A DNA stretch of 64,000 nt from Mycolicibacterium sp. J2 (GCF_026240945.1 NZ_JAPFPY010000010.1:1-64000); one strand, 5' to 3'; positions 36,355 through 46,106 are shown, counted from the first letter of the stretch. A program made the numbers and translations. Notes: generated from the sequence alone by a model not told the origin.

Positions 36355-36912
36355 ATGAGCAAGCACAGCAAAGCCGACGAGGCTCGCAAGGGGCTGGTCG
36401 ACTCGGTCAAAGGTAAGGCCAAGGAGATCGCCGGCGCGGTGACCGGCAACGATTCGTTGACCGCGGAGGGTCAGCTCGAGCAGGCCGAGGCTCGGAAACG
36501 CAAGGAGGCCAACGCCGTCGAAGCCGTCGCCGACGCACAGGCGCAAGCCGCCCGCACCCAGGCCGCCCAAGCCGGCCGCCATGCCGCAGCCGAGCGCAGC
36601 GCGGTGCAACAGGCGGCGACCACCGCCGAGGGTGTCGTGCACGAGCAGCGGGACCAGCAGCGACAGGTCGCCGAGGAGGCCGCACGCCTGCAGGCCGAAC
36701 GGGATAAGGAAGCCGCCCGCCACGCTGCCGAACGCGATGTGGCGCAGGCCAAGGCGCAGGAACGACGCGAGATTCTGGGCGCGTCGACCGATGCCGCCGA
36801 TGCCATCGACGAGCACCGCGACGCCGTTGGTCAGGCCGCGGCCGAGCAGGCCGAGGCCGATCGCCTCCAGCGCCGTGCCGAGAAGCTGACCGACCGCGCC
36901 GACCTGCCCTGA
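36355..36912 (+). CDS. CsbD-like stress protein with coiled-coil tail
   Basis: A 185-residue hydrophilic protein. The N-terminal 50 residues match the CsbD fold (ADEARKGLVDSVKGKAKEIAGAVTGNDSLTAEGQLEQ), a general-stress family controlled by SigB in Bacillus. The remaining 135 residues are an Ala/Glu/Gln/Arg-rich uninterrupted coiled coil (QAAATTAEGVVHEQRDQQRQVAEEAARLQAERDKE region). ATG 36355 follows GAGAGGGAA; GTG 36352 is an alternative. It is followed 29 bp later by another coiled-coil protein. Biochemical role unknown. Confidence 0.8.
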   Translation: MSKHSKADEARKGLVDSVKGKAKEIAGAVTGNDSLTAEGQLEQAEARKRKEANAVEAVADAQAQAARTQAAQAGRHAAAERSAVQQAATTAEGVVHEQRDQQRQVAEEAARLQAERDKEAARHAAERDVAQAKAQERREILGASTDAADAIDEHRDAVGQAAAEQAEADRLQRRAEKLTDRADLP

Positions 36913-36941
36913 AACACCACTGCCAACCGAAGGATTCGACC

Positions 36942-37628
36942 ATGAACATGACCGACCTGCCCCGTACCGTGCTGCGACTGGAATATCAGCTGGTGCGGTT
37001 CCCGTTGACGCTCCTCGAGCAGCGGGTGTTGGCCCGAATGCCCGACGATGCCGCGGTCCGGCTGGTTTTCGAACGATCGCTCGGCGTGCTCGACGCCACG
37101 GTGGGTGGCGCGCTCGGCGACCAGGATCTGCGCCGCCGGGGTACCGCGCTCGCCGAACGCAGCAGTGACCTGGGCCGCGCCGCGACGTTGCGGGCATCGG
37201 CGTCCGCCGAGCGCCAGCAGGCCGATGCGAGGCTGAAAGCCAAGTTGGATCAGGCCGCCGAGGACCAGTCCGACGCGCTGGCCGCGGAGCGGTCCGCCGT
37301 CGAGGATGCCCATGCCGCCGAGGAGCGGCGCGAACGCGATGCCGAGCGCACCGCCCGCACGCGAGGTGCCGCGGCGAAGCGACAGGCCGACCAGGCCGCG
37401 GCCCGGCGTACCCAGTCGGTCGAAGCCGCCAAGGACGCCGAGCTCGAGCGCATCGCCGCCGCGGAACGCGAGGTTGCCTCCGAATCTGCTGTCGCACTGA
37501 AGGATTCGCAAGAGAATCGTGCCGCGGCCGAGGCGGCACGGGCTACGGCCGACCGGGTGGAAGAGCTCGCCGAGGCGGAGAAGCGTAAGCGGCAGGCGCA
37601 GCGCGCCAGCCATACGACGACCAAGTGA
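36942..37628 (+). CDS. coiled-coil stress-associated protein
   Basis: A 228-residue protein. The first 55 residues form an amphipathic domain (LPRTVLRLEYQLVRFPLTLLEQRVLARMP), and residues 60-228 are a charged Ala/Glu/Arg/Lys coiled coil. Mycobacterial homologues are often labelled IF2-family by similarity of the repetitive part, which is not evidence of translation function. The start is ATG 36942 with GAAGGA in front (ATG 36948 possible). It lies 29 bp after the CsbD-like gene and is probably co-transcribed, giving a two-gene stress operon. Function unknown; the coiled coils may interact. Confidence 0.7.
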   Translation: MNMTDLPRTVLRLEYQLVRFPLTLLEQRVLARMPDDAAVRLVFERSLGVLDATVGGALGDQDLRRRGTALAERSSDLGRAATLRASASAERQQADARLKAKLDQAAEDQSDALAAERSAVEDAHAAEERRERDAERTARTRGAAAKRQADQAAARRTQSVEAAKDAELERIAAAEREVASESAVALKDSQENRAAAEAARATADRVEELAEAEKRKRQAQRASHTTTK

Positions 37629-37633
37629 CACTG

Positions 37634-38107
37634 TTACTCCGTAGCGTCGGGCGTGCGGCGTTCGGCGAGGACAGCCAGGCGCCGGGTGCATTCCCGGTTG
37701 CGGGGCACGACGGCCAGTAGCGCCAACCGGTGCGGCACCCAACCCATGGGAGCGCCGACCGGCACCTCGGCCATCTCGATCCGGCAGCCGCCGTCGATGT
37801 CGAACAGCCGCAAGGTGATCCGCGCCTTGCCCATCGGCCTGCCCTTGGCCAGCAACACCAGCTCCTCCAGCGGCCGACAGTCCTGCACCACCGTGATGTC
37901 GTCGAGCAACAGTGGCCACACCCCGATCGAGTGTTCGATGGTGCTGCCGATGGCCGGCCACGCCGGATCCACGGCCCGCATCCGGCTGTTGCCGACCACC
38001 CATTGCGAGTAGGTCCAACCGTCGGCGATCACCTCCCATACCCGACTGCGCGGGGCGGTGGTATCCCGTTTGACGGTCAGCGCACTGTCGACTTGGTCGT
38101 CAGGCAT
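37634..38107 (-). CDS. SRPBCC/polyketide-cyclase-like protein
   Basis: A 157-residue START-like (SRPBCC) lipid-binding or cyclase-fold protein. It opens with SALTVKRDTTAPRSRVWEVIADGWTYSQWVVG, followed by STIEHSIGVWPLLLDDITVV and ARITLRLFDIDGGCRIEMAEVP, the alternating pattern of this fold. The start is ATG 38107 with AAAGGA 8 nt upstream. A SigF-like promoter (GTTT-N15-GGGTAG) lies at 38191-38214 on this strand, 80 bp ahead. It converges with the coiled-coil operon across five bases. Ligand and function unknown. Confidence 0.75.
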   Translation of the reverse strand: MPDDQVDSALTVKRDTTAPRSRVWEVIADGWTYSQWVVGNSRMRAVDPAWPAIGSTIEHSIGVWPLLLDDITVVQDCRPLEELVLLAKGRPMGKARITLRLFDIDGGCRIEMAEVPVGAPMGWVPHRLALLAVVPRNRECTRRLAVLAERRTPDATE

Positions 38108-38189
38108 GGACACATCCTTTCTCCCGCCGAAGGGCCGGACGATCAGCCGGTTGGCCGCCGCCAACAGGCCGTTCGACATGCCTGTGCAC

Positions 38190-38245
38190 CTACCCGGCAG
38201 GGCGCCGGTCAAACGCATCGTTTGGTTCTCGGCGCCCCCGGGCAC
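38190..38245. promoter_or_regulatory. back-to-back divergent SigF-like promoters
   Basis: Minus strand: GTTT (complement of 38211-38214), 15-bp spacer, GGGTAG (complement of 38190-38195), reading toward the SRPBCC gene. Plus strand: GTTT (38220-38223), 16-bp spacer, GGGCAC (38240-38245), reading toward the GAF-ANTAR gene. The two -35 boxes form the inverted repeat AAAC-GCATC-GTTT, so only one holoenzyme may bind at a time. Confidence 0.55.
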
Positions 38246-38255
38246 CCTGCCAGAC

Positions 38256-38939
38256 ATGTCCGACCTGAACGGCCGAGCGTTGGCTGCCCGCATGGGTGAG
38301 CTGGCTCGCGCAGTCGCGGTCCCGACCAGCACCGCGGAGATCCTGTCCCATGTGACCGCCGCGGCGGTGGAGCTGATTCCGGGGGTCGACACCGCCGGCA
38401 TCCTGCTGATCACCGCGGGCGGAAACTTCGAATCGCACGCGGCCACGACGGATCTGCCCCACGAGCTCGACCAGCTGCAGCGGCTGTTCGACGAAGGCCC
38501 GTGCCTGGCCGCAGCCGTCGAGGACGTGATGGTGCGCACCGACGATTTCCGTACCGAGACCCGGTGGCCGGCGTACTCGGCGGCGTCGGTGAAGGTCGGG
38601 GTGCTCAGCGGGCTGTCGTTCCGGCTCTACACCGCCGATCGCACCGCAGGTGCGTTGAACCTCTTCGGGTTCCAGCCACGCGAGTGGGACGAGGATGCCC
38701 GCACCACGGGCAGCGTGCTGGCCGCACATGCGGCCGCCGCCATTCTGGCCCACCGCCAGGGCGAGCAGCTGCAGTCGGCGTTGGCCAGCCGTGACCGCAT
38801 CGGCCAGGCCAAGGGCATCATCATGGAGCGTTACAACGTCGATGATGTGCGAGCCTTCGACATGATCCGGCGGCTTTCGCAGGAGGGGAATGCGCGGGTG
38901 GTGGACATCGCCGAACGCGTGATCAGCAGTCGCGGTTGA
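38256..38939 (+). CDS. GAF-ANTAR regulator
   Basis: Signal-responsive RNA-binding antiterminator, 227 residues. A GAF sensory domain covers about residues 10-165 (with DTAGILLITAGG and FDEGPCLAAAVEDVMVRTDDF). The C-terminal ANTAR domain covers about 175-227 (RIGQAKGIIMERYNVDDVRAFDMIRRLS), which binds paired hairpins in nascent mRNA. The start is ATG 38256, ten bases downstream of a SigF-like -10, so the leader would be very short. It diverges from the SRPBCC gene. A second, similar GAF-ANTAR domain occurs in the gene starting at 46035. Targets cannot be identified from this window. Confidence 0.85.
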   Translation: MSDLNGRALAARMGELARAVAVPTSTAEILSHVTAAAVELIPGVDTAGILLITAGGNFESHAATTDLPHELDQLQRLFDEGPCLAAAVEDVMVRTDDFRTETRWPAYSAASVKVGVLSGLSFRLYTADRTAGALNLFGFQPREWDEDARTTGSVLAAHAAAAILAHRQGEQLQSALASRDRIGQAKGIIMERYNVDDVRAFDMIRRLSQEGNARVVDIAERVISSRG

Positions 38940-38958
38940 TGTTTCAGCGGCGGGCTGC

Positions 38959-41145
<2,187 letters not shown>

Positions 41146-41613
41146 TCACCTGGCGTGGCTGGACGTGGCCTGCGGCGCGGCTGTGCGCTGGTCGGGGGCG
41201 GTGGTGCCGGCGCGGCGCAGGCGGTTTCGGTCGCGCGCGATGCGGCGACTCAGGATGCGCTTGTCCCTGGCACTCACACTGCGGTTCTTGCGGGCCAGCT
41301 GTTCGAGCTGCTCCCAACTCAGACCGTCGAGGTCACCGTCGGCGTCGTGAGTGGCCACGACGATGGCGCCGCGTAACAGTGGGACCGTCTTTGCGTCGAA
41401 AGATGTTGTTGCCAAGAGTAATTCGGTGGCGCGGCGGTTGACCCCGCGCTGGCAACGGCGCGATGTCGGGCTGAACCAGAAGTCAAACTGCCGGTCGCCG
41501 CTGGTCAGGCTTTGCAGCCCCTGGTGATGAACGAGCTCGGTGATATCGGCCTGGGTGTAGGCCCGGGTTTCATATACGGCGCCATTGACGCTGAAATAAA
41601 GGACGGTGTTCAT
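41146..41613 (-). CDS. hypothetical protein with SigF-like promoter
   Basis: A 155-residue protein of unknown function. It begins MNTVLYFSVNGAVYETRAYT and contains ELLLATTSFDAKTVPLLRGAIVVATHDADGDLDGL; the last 50 residues are strongly basic (DKRILSRRIARDRNRLRRA). No signal or membrane segment is seen. The start is ATG 41613; the upstream frame to 41802 covers the promoter. A near-ideal SigF/SigB-like promoter, GTTT-N16-GGGTAT, lies 65 bp upstream on this strand. It diverges from the first 55-residue secreted peptide gene. Confidence 0.6.
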   Translation of the reverse strand: MNTVLYFSVNGAVYETRAYTQADITELVHHQGLQSLTSGDRQFDFWFSPTSRRCQRGVNRRATELLLATTSFDAKTVPLLRGAIVVATHDADGDLDGLSWEQLEQLARKNRSVSARDKRILSRRIARDRNRLRRAGTTAPDQRTAAPQATSSHAR

Positions 41614-41677
41614 TGCGATGACCCATTCGGCTCTTTCTCGTGGACGGGTGCACCGATTGCCGGTGCTGTTACCAAAG

Positions 41678-41703
41678 ATACCCGTGTGACAATTGGGGTA
41701 AAC
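41678..41703 (-). promoter_or_regulatory. SigF/SigB-like promoter
   Basis: On the minus strand GTTT (complement of 41700-41703), a 16-bp spacer and GGGTAT (complement of 41678-41683) match the mycobacterial SigF consensus GGTTT-N15/17-GGGTAT almost exactly. It would start transcription about 60 nt before the hypothetical gene at 41613. Confidence 0.65.
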
Positions 41704-41774
41704 GTCGATAACGATCCGGATAATTCCCGGGTTTGCTTGAAATTGCCTGGCAATGCGGTGGGGCGCTCCCGGTA

Positions 41775-41839
41775 CTGCCCATTCCTGCCAACCGGCGGTC
41801 AATTACTGCCAGCGGAATTACCCGGCTGACCAGCGCGTT
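41775..41839 (+). promoter_or_regulatory. ECF-type promoter with CTGCCA repeats (peptide gene 1)
   Basis: GGAA (41814-41817), an 18-bp spacer and CGTT (41836-41839) fit ECF sigma promoters of the SigE/SigH type. Upstream lie in-phase hexamers CTGCCC (41775), CTGCCA (41785) and CTGCCA (41806), spaced 10 and 21 bp. The 27 bp at 41795-41821 match 46128-46154 with one mismatch. The predicted RNA has a leader of about 40 nt. Confidence 0.6.
41795..41821 (+). repeat. 27-bp conserved upstream block, copy 1
   Basis: A 27-bp block (starting GCGGTCAATTA, ending GGAATTAC) that recurs at 46128-46154 with a single A/T difference. It spans one CTGCCA hexamer and the -35 of the ECF-type promoter. Sequence outside the block is far less conserved, so selection on a binding site is more likely than recent duplication of the whole region. 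Confidence 0.8.
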
Positions 41840-41885
41840 ATGGCTCGCAGAAGGCACTAGACCACCACCTGAGAAGGGCCCAGAA

Positions 41886-42053
41886 ATGAAGAGGTTCGGT
41901 TTCGCCAGCATCATCGCCTCCGGATTCGCCGCCGCCGTCGTGGCCTTGGCAGCCCCCGCACAGGCCGATATCACCCACCACGAATGGGTGAACGATATCC
42001 AGCACCACGCCACCACCGGCCAGGTGACGTCCGTCTTCGGCAACGGCCGTTGA
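41886..42053 (+). CDS. secreted 55-residue peptide, copy 1
   Basis: A 55-residue exported peptide of unknown function. Residues 1-27 are a signal peptide (MKRFGFASII, hydrophobic core, AAPAQA cleavage site), leaving a 28-residue mature peptide that begins DITHHEWVND and ends VFGNGR. It is rich in His, with three His in the first 14 mature residues and two more near, and has no Cys. It is 40/55 identical to the peptide at 46218-46385. The ribosome site GAGAAGGG precedes ATG 41886. It has its own ECF-type promoter and a hairpin after the stop, so it is a monocistronic unit. The conserved mature segment HHEWV-D-Q and C-terminal GNGR suggest functional constraint. Confidence 0.8.
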   Translation: MKRFGFASIIASGFAAAVVALAAPAQADITHHEWVNDIQHHATTGQVTSVFGNGR

Positions 42054-42075
42054 TCGAATCGCAGATGCCGCCCAA

Positions 42076-42100
42076 GGGGCGCCCCACCGCGGGGCGCCCC
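42076..42100 (+). terminator. hairpin after peptide gene 1
   Basis: GGGGCGCCCC occurs at 42076-42085 and again at 42091-42100, separated by ACCGC. Each is self-complementary and the pair can form a strong stem. There is no U-run, so termination efficiency is uncertain. It lies 22 nt after the peptide stop. Confidence 0.45.
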
Positions 42101-42159
42101 ACCGCGGCATGCCCACCGTGTCTCCACTGGCCGGCGTAACGGCCTTGTATAACAGCACC

Positions 42160-42627
42160 GTGGAATTCATTGCCGTGGCGCAGAGCGACCCGCTGGCGGC
42201 GCCCTTGCTCGACGAACTCGGCCGCGAATACACGGCGCGTTACGGCGATCTCAGCGGCACCGAGTACGCCGACATGCGGGCCTATCCGGCGCACGAATTC
42301 GCCCCACCCGACGGGGTGCTCATCGTCGGTGTGTCCGGTGGTGTGCCCGTCGCCGGGGGAGCGTTCCGGCGGTACGACGCCCACACCGCCGAGCTCAAGC
42401 GGATCTGGACTGCTTCGGCGCACCGCGGCCGCGGCTACGGCAAGTTGGTGGTCGCCGAACTGGAGCGCATTGCTCGCGAACGTGGCTACCGCACCATGTG
42501 CCTCACCACCGGCCCCCGTCAGCCCGAAGCCGTCGGCCTCTATCTGGCCACCGGGTACCGGCCGCTTTATGATCCGTCGCTACCACCCGAGCAAGTCGGC
42601 GCCCACGCCTTCGAGAAATCGCTCTGA
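42160..42627 (+). CDS. GNAT-family N-acetyltransferase
   Basis: Acetyl-CoA-dependent N-acetyltransferase, 155 residues. Motif A with the acetyl-CoA pyrophosphate loop is KRIWTASAHRGRGYGKLVVAELERIARERGY; TTGPRQPEAVGLYLATGYRPL is motif B. GTG 42160 is preferred to ATG 42109 because a TATAAC -10 box (42148-42153) ends six bases before it. This fits a leaderless mRNA, common in mycobacteria, and ATG 42109 has no ribosome site and sits at the hairpin. It converges with the DJ-1 gene, the stops abutting. Substrate unknown. Confidence 0.78.
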   Translation: MEFIAVAQSDPLAAPLLDELGREYTARYGDLSGTEYADMRAYPAHEFAPPDGVLIVGVSGGVPVAGGAFRRYDAHTAELKRIWTASAHRGRGYGKLVVAELERIARERGYRTMCLTTGPRQPEAVGLYLATGYRPLYDPSLPPEQVGAHAFEKSL

Positions 42628-43185
42628 CTAGGTGTGCGCCGTCACCGTCGCGAACTGATCGGTGATCGCCTGGCAGAACGCGGGCAGGTCGTCCGGTGAG
42701 CGGCTGGTGATCAGGTTGCCGTCGATGCACACGGACTGATCGACGACGGTGGCGCCCGCATTGCGCAGGTCGGTCCGGATGCTCGGGTACGACGTCAACG
42801 TCCGATCCCGGACGACGTCGGCCTCCACCAATGTCCACGGCCCATGGCAGATCGCGGCCACCGGCTTGCCCGACTGCACAAAACTCCGCACGAATGCCAC
42901 CGCCGCCGGGTCCAACCGCAACTTGTCGGGGTTGACGGTGCCGCCGGGCAGGATCAGCGCGTCATAGTCGTCGACGGTCGCGTCGGCGACGGTGCCGTCC
43001 ACCGGAAATGTCCCGGCCGGCTCCAGATCGTGGTTGCGGGCCTGGATCTCCCCGGATTCGAGCGACAGCAGCTCGGCTCGGCCGCCGGCATCCGTGACGG
43101 CGGCCCGCGGCACCTCCAGTTCCACCTTCTCGACGCCGTCGGCGGCGAGGATGGCAATCTTGCGGCCCTGCAGTTCGTTCGGCAT
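42628..43185 (-). CDS. DJ-1/PfpI-family protein
   Basis: A class I glutamine-amidotransferase-like protein, 185 residues, of the YhbO/PfpI stress group (proposed deglycase, chaperone or protease). The reactive cysteine lies in VAAICHGPWTLVEADVV (nucleophile elbow CHG), with the partner Glu in ADGVEKVELEVPRA. The late segment SVCIDGNLITSRSPDDLPAF is conserved in PfpI. ATG 43185 follows AAAGGGAG at 7 nt. It lies 25 bp after the TPP enzyme on the same strand and is probably the third gene of that SigF-driven operon. Confidence 0.85.
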   Translation of the reverse strand: MPNELQGRKIAILAADGVEKVELEVPRAAVTDAGGRAELLSLESGEIQARNHDLEPAGTFPVDGTVADATVDDYDALILPGGTVNPDKLRLDPAAVAFVRSFVQSGKPVAAICHGPWTLVEADVVRDRTLTSYPSIRTDLRNAGATVVDQSVCIDGNLITSRSPDDLPAFCQAITDQFATVTAHT

Positions 43186-43210
43186 CACATCACTCCCTTT
43201 CAGTGCTTCC

Positions 43211-44989
43211 TCAGCGGACATATCCGTCGGTGCTCTCCTGGCGGACACGCTGCTGCGCATACTCCCCATCGGTTTCCCGTTCAAGCGCCGAGATAATCCG
43301 GCCGCGAGCAGCGTTCGGCAACTGCGGCGGCAACATTGGTGTCGACGCGTCGACCACCGCTTCCAGCACGAACGGGCGGTCGGCGGCGAACGCCTGTTCC
43401 CATGCCGCGGACACCTGGGCCGATTCGGTGACGCGGGCGCCGGCCAGGCCGAGCAGTTCGGCGTAACCGGCATACGGGAACGACGGAACACGTTGGGATG
43501 CAGTAAATCTCGGATTTCCCTCCATCTCGCGCTGTTCCCAGGACACCTCGGCCAGGTCGCCGTTGTGCAGCACGAGTATCACGAAGCGCGGGTCCGCCCA
43601 CTCGCGCCAGCGATCGGCTACCGAGATCAGGTCGAGCAGACCGCTCATCTGCATGGCGCCGTCGCCGACCAAGGCCACCACCGGCCGGTCCGGTGCGTCG
43701 AGTTTGGCGGCCAGACCGTAGGGCATGGCACAGCCCATCGACGCCAGGTAACCCGACACATGTGCCGGCACGCCCGGTGGCAGGCGCAAATGCCGCGCAT
43801 ACCAGTACGTCACCGATCCGACATCGACAGCCAGCCGGGCATTGCGCGGCAGATGTCGAGACAGCGTACGAATCACCAACTCCGGGTTGGTATGCGGTGC
43901 CGGCATACTGGCACGTCGCCAGGCGGTGTCCTGCCAGTCACGTTTCCACCGCACCACCGTGTCATGCCAACCACGGTCGGGCCGGCGATTGAGCAGCGGC
44001 ACCAGGGCCGCCACGGTCTCCCGTGCGCTGCCCACCAACGGCACCTCGACCGGATACTTCGAGCCGATCACGCGGGGTTGGATGTCGACCTGCACCGCGC
44101 GCGCCTGATCCGGTGCCGGATAGAACTCGGTCCATGGGTCGTTGGATCCGATGACGACGAGCGTGTCACAGTTGGCCATCAGCTGGGCGCTGGCGTCGGT
44201 GCCCAGATGTCCCATCACCCCGGTGTGCCAGGGAGCGTCCTCGTCGAGCACCGGCTTGCCCAGCAGTGAGCACGTGACGCCGGCGCCCACGGTGTCCACC
44301 AGCGCGGCGATCTCGGCTTCCGCCCCGGCCGCCCCCCGACCCACCAGCACAGCCACCCGTCGGCCCGCGTCGATCACCTCAGCGGCACGGCGCAACTCGT
44401 CGTCGGCGGGCAGGGCGGGCCGGGCGTGCCCGGTGATCGGCGCCGACTCCACGATGCCGTGACTGTGCTGCGGTTGCTCGGGCATCTGGGCCTGTTGCAC
44501 GTCGTGCGGCACGATCAGGCAGGTCGGGGTCGACGTGGCGATCGCGGTCCGCATCGCGTTGTCCACCGCCATCAAAGCCGATTCCGGGGCGAACACGGTC
44601 TGCACGTACTGGCCGCAGACATCCTTGAACAACGCGTGCAGGTCCACTTCCTGGAGGTAACCGCTGCCCAGGGCGGTGGAGATGACTTGCCCCACGATCG
44701 CCACCACCGGCTTGCGGTCCAGCTTGGCGTCATAGAGGCCGGCCAACAGGTGGATGGCGCCGGAACCTTGGGTGGCGACGCAAACCCCCACCCCGCCATT
44801 GAATTTCGCGTGTCCGCAGGCCGCGAACGCGGCGAGTTCCTCGTGTCTGGTGGAAATGAATTCGGGATCGCCCGCGCGCTGCAAGGCGCCGAGGATCGGG
44901 TTGATACCGTCGCCGGCATAGCCGTACACCCGTTGGACATCCCACGCGCGCAGCCGCCCGACTATCGCGTCGCTCACCAGCTCGGCCAT
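43211..44989 (-). CDS. TPP-dependent pyruvate oxidase/decarboxylase-like enzyme
   Basis: A 592-residue thiamine-diphosphate enzyme of the PoxB/acetolactate synthase group. Three domains are visible: N-terminal pyrimidine-binding with catalytic Glu in STRHEELAAFAACGHAKFNG, a central Rossmann domain, and C-terminal pyrophosphate-binding VGDGAMQMSGLLDLIS ending LHNGDL (NGD instead of NN). Likely reactions are decarboxylation or oxidation of pyruvate or a related 2-keto acid; a flavin need is not certain. ATG 44989 shares one base with the GAF-ANTAR stop (TGATG); GTG 44992 is an alternative. It is co-transcribed with the regulator upstream and the DJ-1 gene downstream. Confidence 0.83.
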   Translation of the reverse strand: MAELVSDAIVGRLRAWDVQRVYGYAGDGINPILGALQRAGDPEFISTRHEELAAFAACGHAKFNGGVGVCVATQGSGAIHLLAGLYDAKLDRKPVVAIVGQVISTALGSGYLQEVDLHALFKDVCGQYVQTVFAPESALMAVDNAMRTAIATSTPTCLIVPHDVQQAQMPEQPQHSHGIVESAPITGHARPALPADDELRRAAEVIDAGRRVAVLVGRGAAGAEAEIAALVDTVGAGVTCSLLGKPVLDEDAPWHTGVMGHLGTDASAQLMANCDTLVVIGSNDPWTEFYPAPDQARAVQVDIQPRVIGSKYPVEVPLVGSARETVAALVPLLNRRPDRGWHDTVVRWKRDWQDTAWRRASMPAPHTNPELVIRTLSRHLPRNARLAVDVGSVTYWYARHLRLPPGVPAHVSGYLASMGCAMPYGLAAKLDAPDRPVVALVGDGAMQMSGLLDLISVADRWREWADPRFVILVLHNGDLAEVSWEQREMEGNPRFTASQRVPSFPYAGYAELLGLAGARVTESAQVSAAWEQAFAADRPFVLEAVVDASTPMLPPQLPNAARGRIISALERETDGEYAQQRVRQESTDGYVR

Positions 44990-46035
44990 CACGTGTCCCG
45001 CGTGCGGGTGTCGATGACGCGCTGCGCCAGCTCAAGTAGGCCCACGGCCGACTGGTCGGCGAGCCGGCGCAACATCTCGAACGCCGCGACATCGTCGACA
45101 CCGTAGCGCTCCATGATGATGCCCTTCGCCTGCCCCAGCCGCTCCCGGGTGCCCAGGGGCGAGGTGAGCGCCGACCCCCACGGGCTCGCCGCCACGGCGG
45201 CCGCCGCGTGCGAGGCCAGCACCGCGCCGACGGTCTCGGCATCGTCATCCCAGGTTTGGGCTCCGAAGCCGAAGATGTTCATGGTCGCGGCGGTCGACCC
45301 GGCGCAGTAGATCTTGTAGGACAGGCTGCTGCGCACCCCGAGCGTGACGGCCGCCGGCGTGTACCGGGGCCAGCGGGAGTCGGTGCCGAAATCGTCGGCC
45401 CGCACGATGGTGCTGTCGGCGGCGGCCTGCGCGCACGGTCCCTCTCCGACCCGCTGTTGCAGCTCATCGAGCTCGGCCGCCAGCGGCGAGGTGGCGCCCA
45501 TCGACAGCACGCGACCGTCGCGCAGCACCATGATGTCGGCGACATCGGCACCGGGGATCAGGTCGACCGCCAGGGCGGTGATATCGGCGAAGAGCTGGTC
45601 GACCGGTCGAAACTCGCGCACCTCCGTTGCCAGCTCGGCCAGCCGCTCGACCAGCGGTGGCCCCTGCATGGTGTTCTGCGCGGACATCGTCGTCACCTCT
45701 TTCACGGTGCAGTGCGGCGGGCCGTCCGGGGCGACGACGGCGTTGCCGGACTCGTCGGCGACCAGCCATCCGGTGCCGGCGAGGTACCGACTGACCCGGT
45801 CGACGTCATCGAGCAGCGGGGTGTCATGCAGTAGCGCGGCGATCGCCGTACGGATATCGGCCTGCAGGATGGGTGGCCCGGTGCCCTTGGTGCGGCCCGC
45901 GACGATCAGGACCTCATCGCCGGACAACCGCCTGCGCAGTAGGGCGAACAACGGTAGATAACCGGTGGCGGGCACTCCGGTGGGGTAACCGGCGCGCAAG
46001 AAGTCCGCCACCGCCGACAGCGCTCGTGTAAGCAC
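44989..46035 (-). CDS. DUF3349-GAF-ANTAR fusion regulator
   Basis: A 348-residue protein combining three parts. Residues 1-90 resemble the mycobacterial DUF3349 domain (ALSAVADFLRAGYPTGVPATGYLPLFALLRRRLSGDEV). A GAF domain covers about 130-280 (DVADIMVLRDG, VGEGPCAQAAADSTIVRADDF), and the ANTAR domain about 290-348 (RLGQAKGIIMERYGVDDVAAFEMLRRLA). GTG 46035 is 8 nt after AAAGGG. An internal ATG at 45687 also has a good ribosome site (AGAGG) and could make a second, GAF-ANTAR-only product. A SigF-like promoter lies just upstream. No stop separates the parts, so it reads as a true fusion. Confidence 0.75.
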   Translation of the reverse strand: MLTRALSAVADFLRAGYPTGVPATGYLPLFALLRRRLSGDEVLIVAGRTKGTGPPILQADIRTAIAALLHDTPLLDDVDRVSRYLAGTGWLVADESGNAVVAPDGPPHCTVKEVTTMSAQNTMQGPPLVERLAELATEVREFRPVDQLFADITALAVDLIPGADVADIMVLRDGRVLSMGATSPLAAELDELQQRVGEGPCAQAAADSTIVRADDFGTDSRWPRYTPAAVTLGVRSSLSYKIYCAGSTAATMNIFGFGAQTWDDDAETVGAVLASHAAAAVAASPWGSALTSPLGTRERLGQAKGIIMERYGVDDVAAFEMLRRLADQSAVGLLELAQRVIDTRTRDT

Positions 46036-46081
46036 GATCACCACCCTTTGGTCAACGAAGCCCGCCCTGGTCGACGAGCGG

Positions 46082-46106
46082 GTACCCGGGCGGTGTACTG
46101 CCAAAC
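46082..46106 (-). promoter_or_regulatory. SigF/SigB-like promoter of the regulator-TPP-DJ-1 operon
   Basis: On the minus strand GTTT (complement of 46103-46106), a 15-bp spacer and GGGTAC (complement of 46082-46087) match the SigF pattern. Its -35 overlaps the first CTGCCA repeat (46098-46103) of the divergent peptide promoter, so the two directions could influence each other. Confidence 0.6.

Noticed and set aside
41733..42053. Longer 106-residue protein including peptide copy 1
   Set aside because: The upstream codons cover the conserved promoter block. ATG 41886 has a good ribosome site and a signal peptide, and matches copy 2 from the first residue.
42076..42100. Doubled GGGGCGCCCCACCGC as a mobile or REP-like repeat
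   Set aside because: I see it only here, directly after a short gene; a hairpin terminator explains it.
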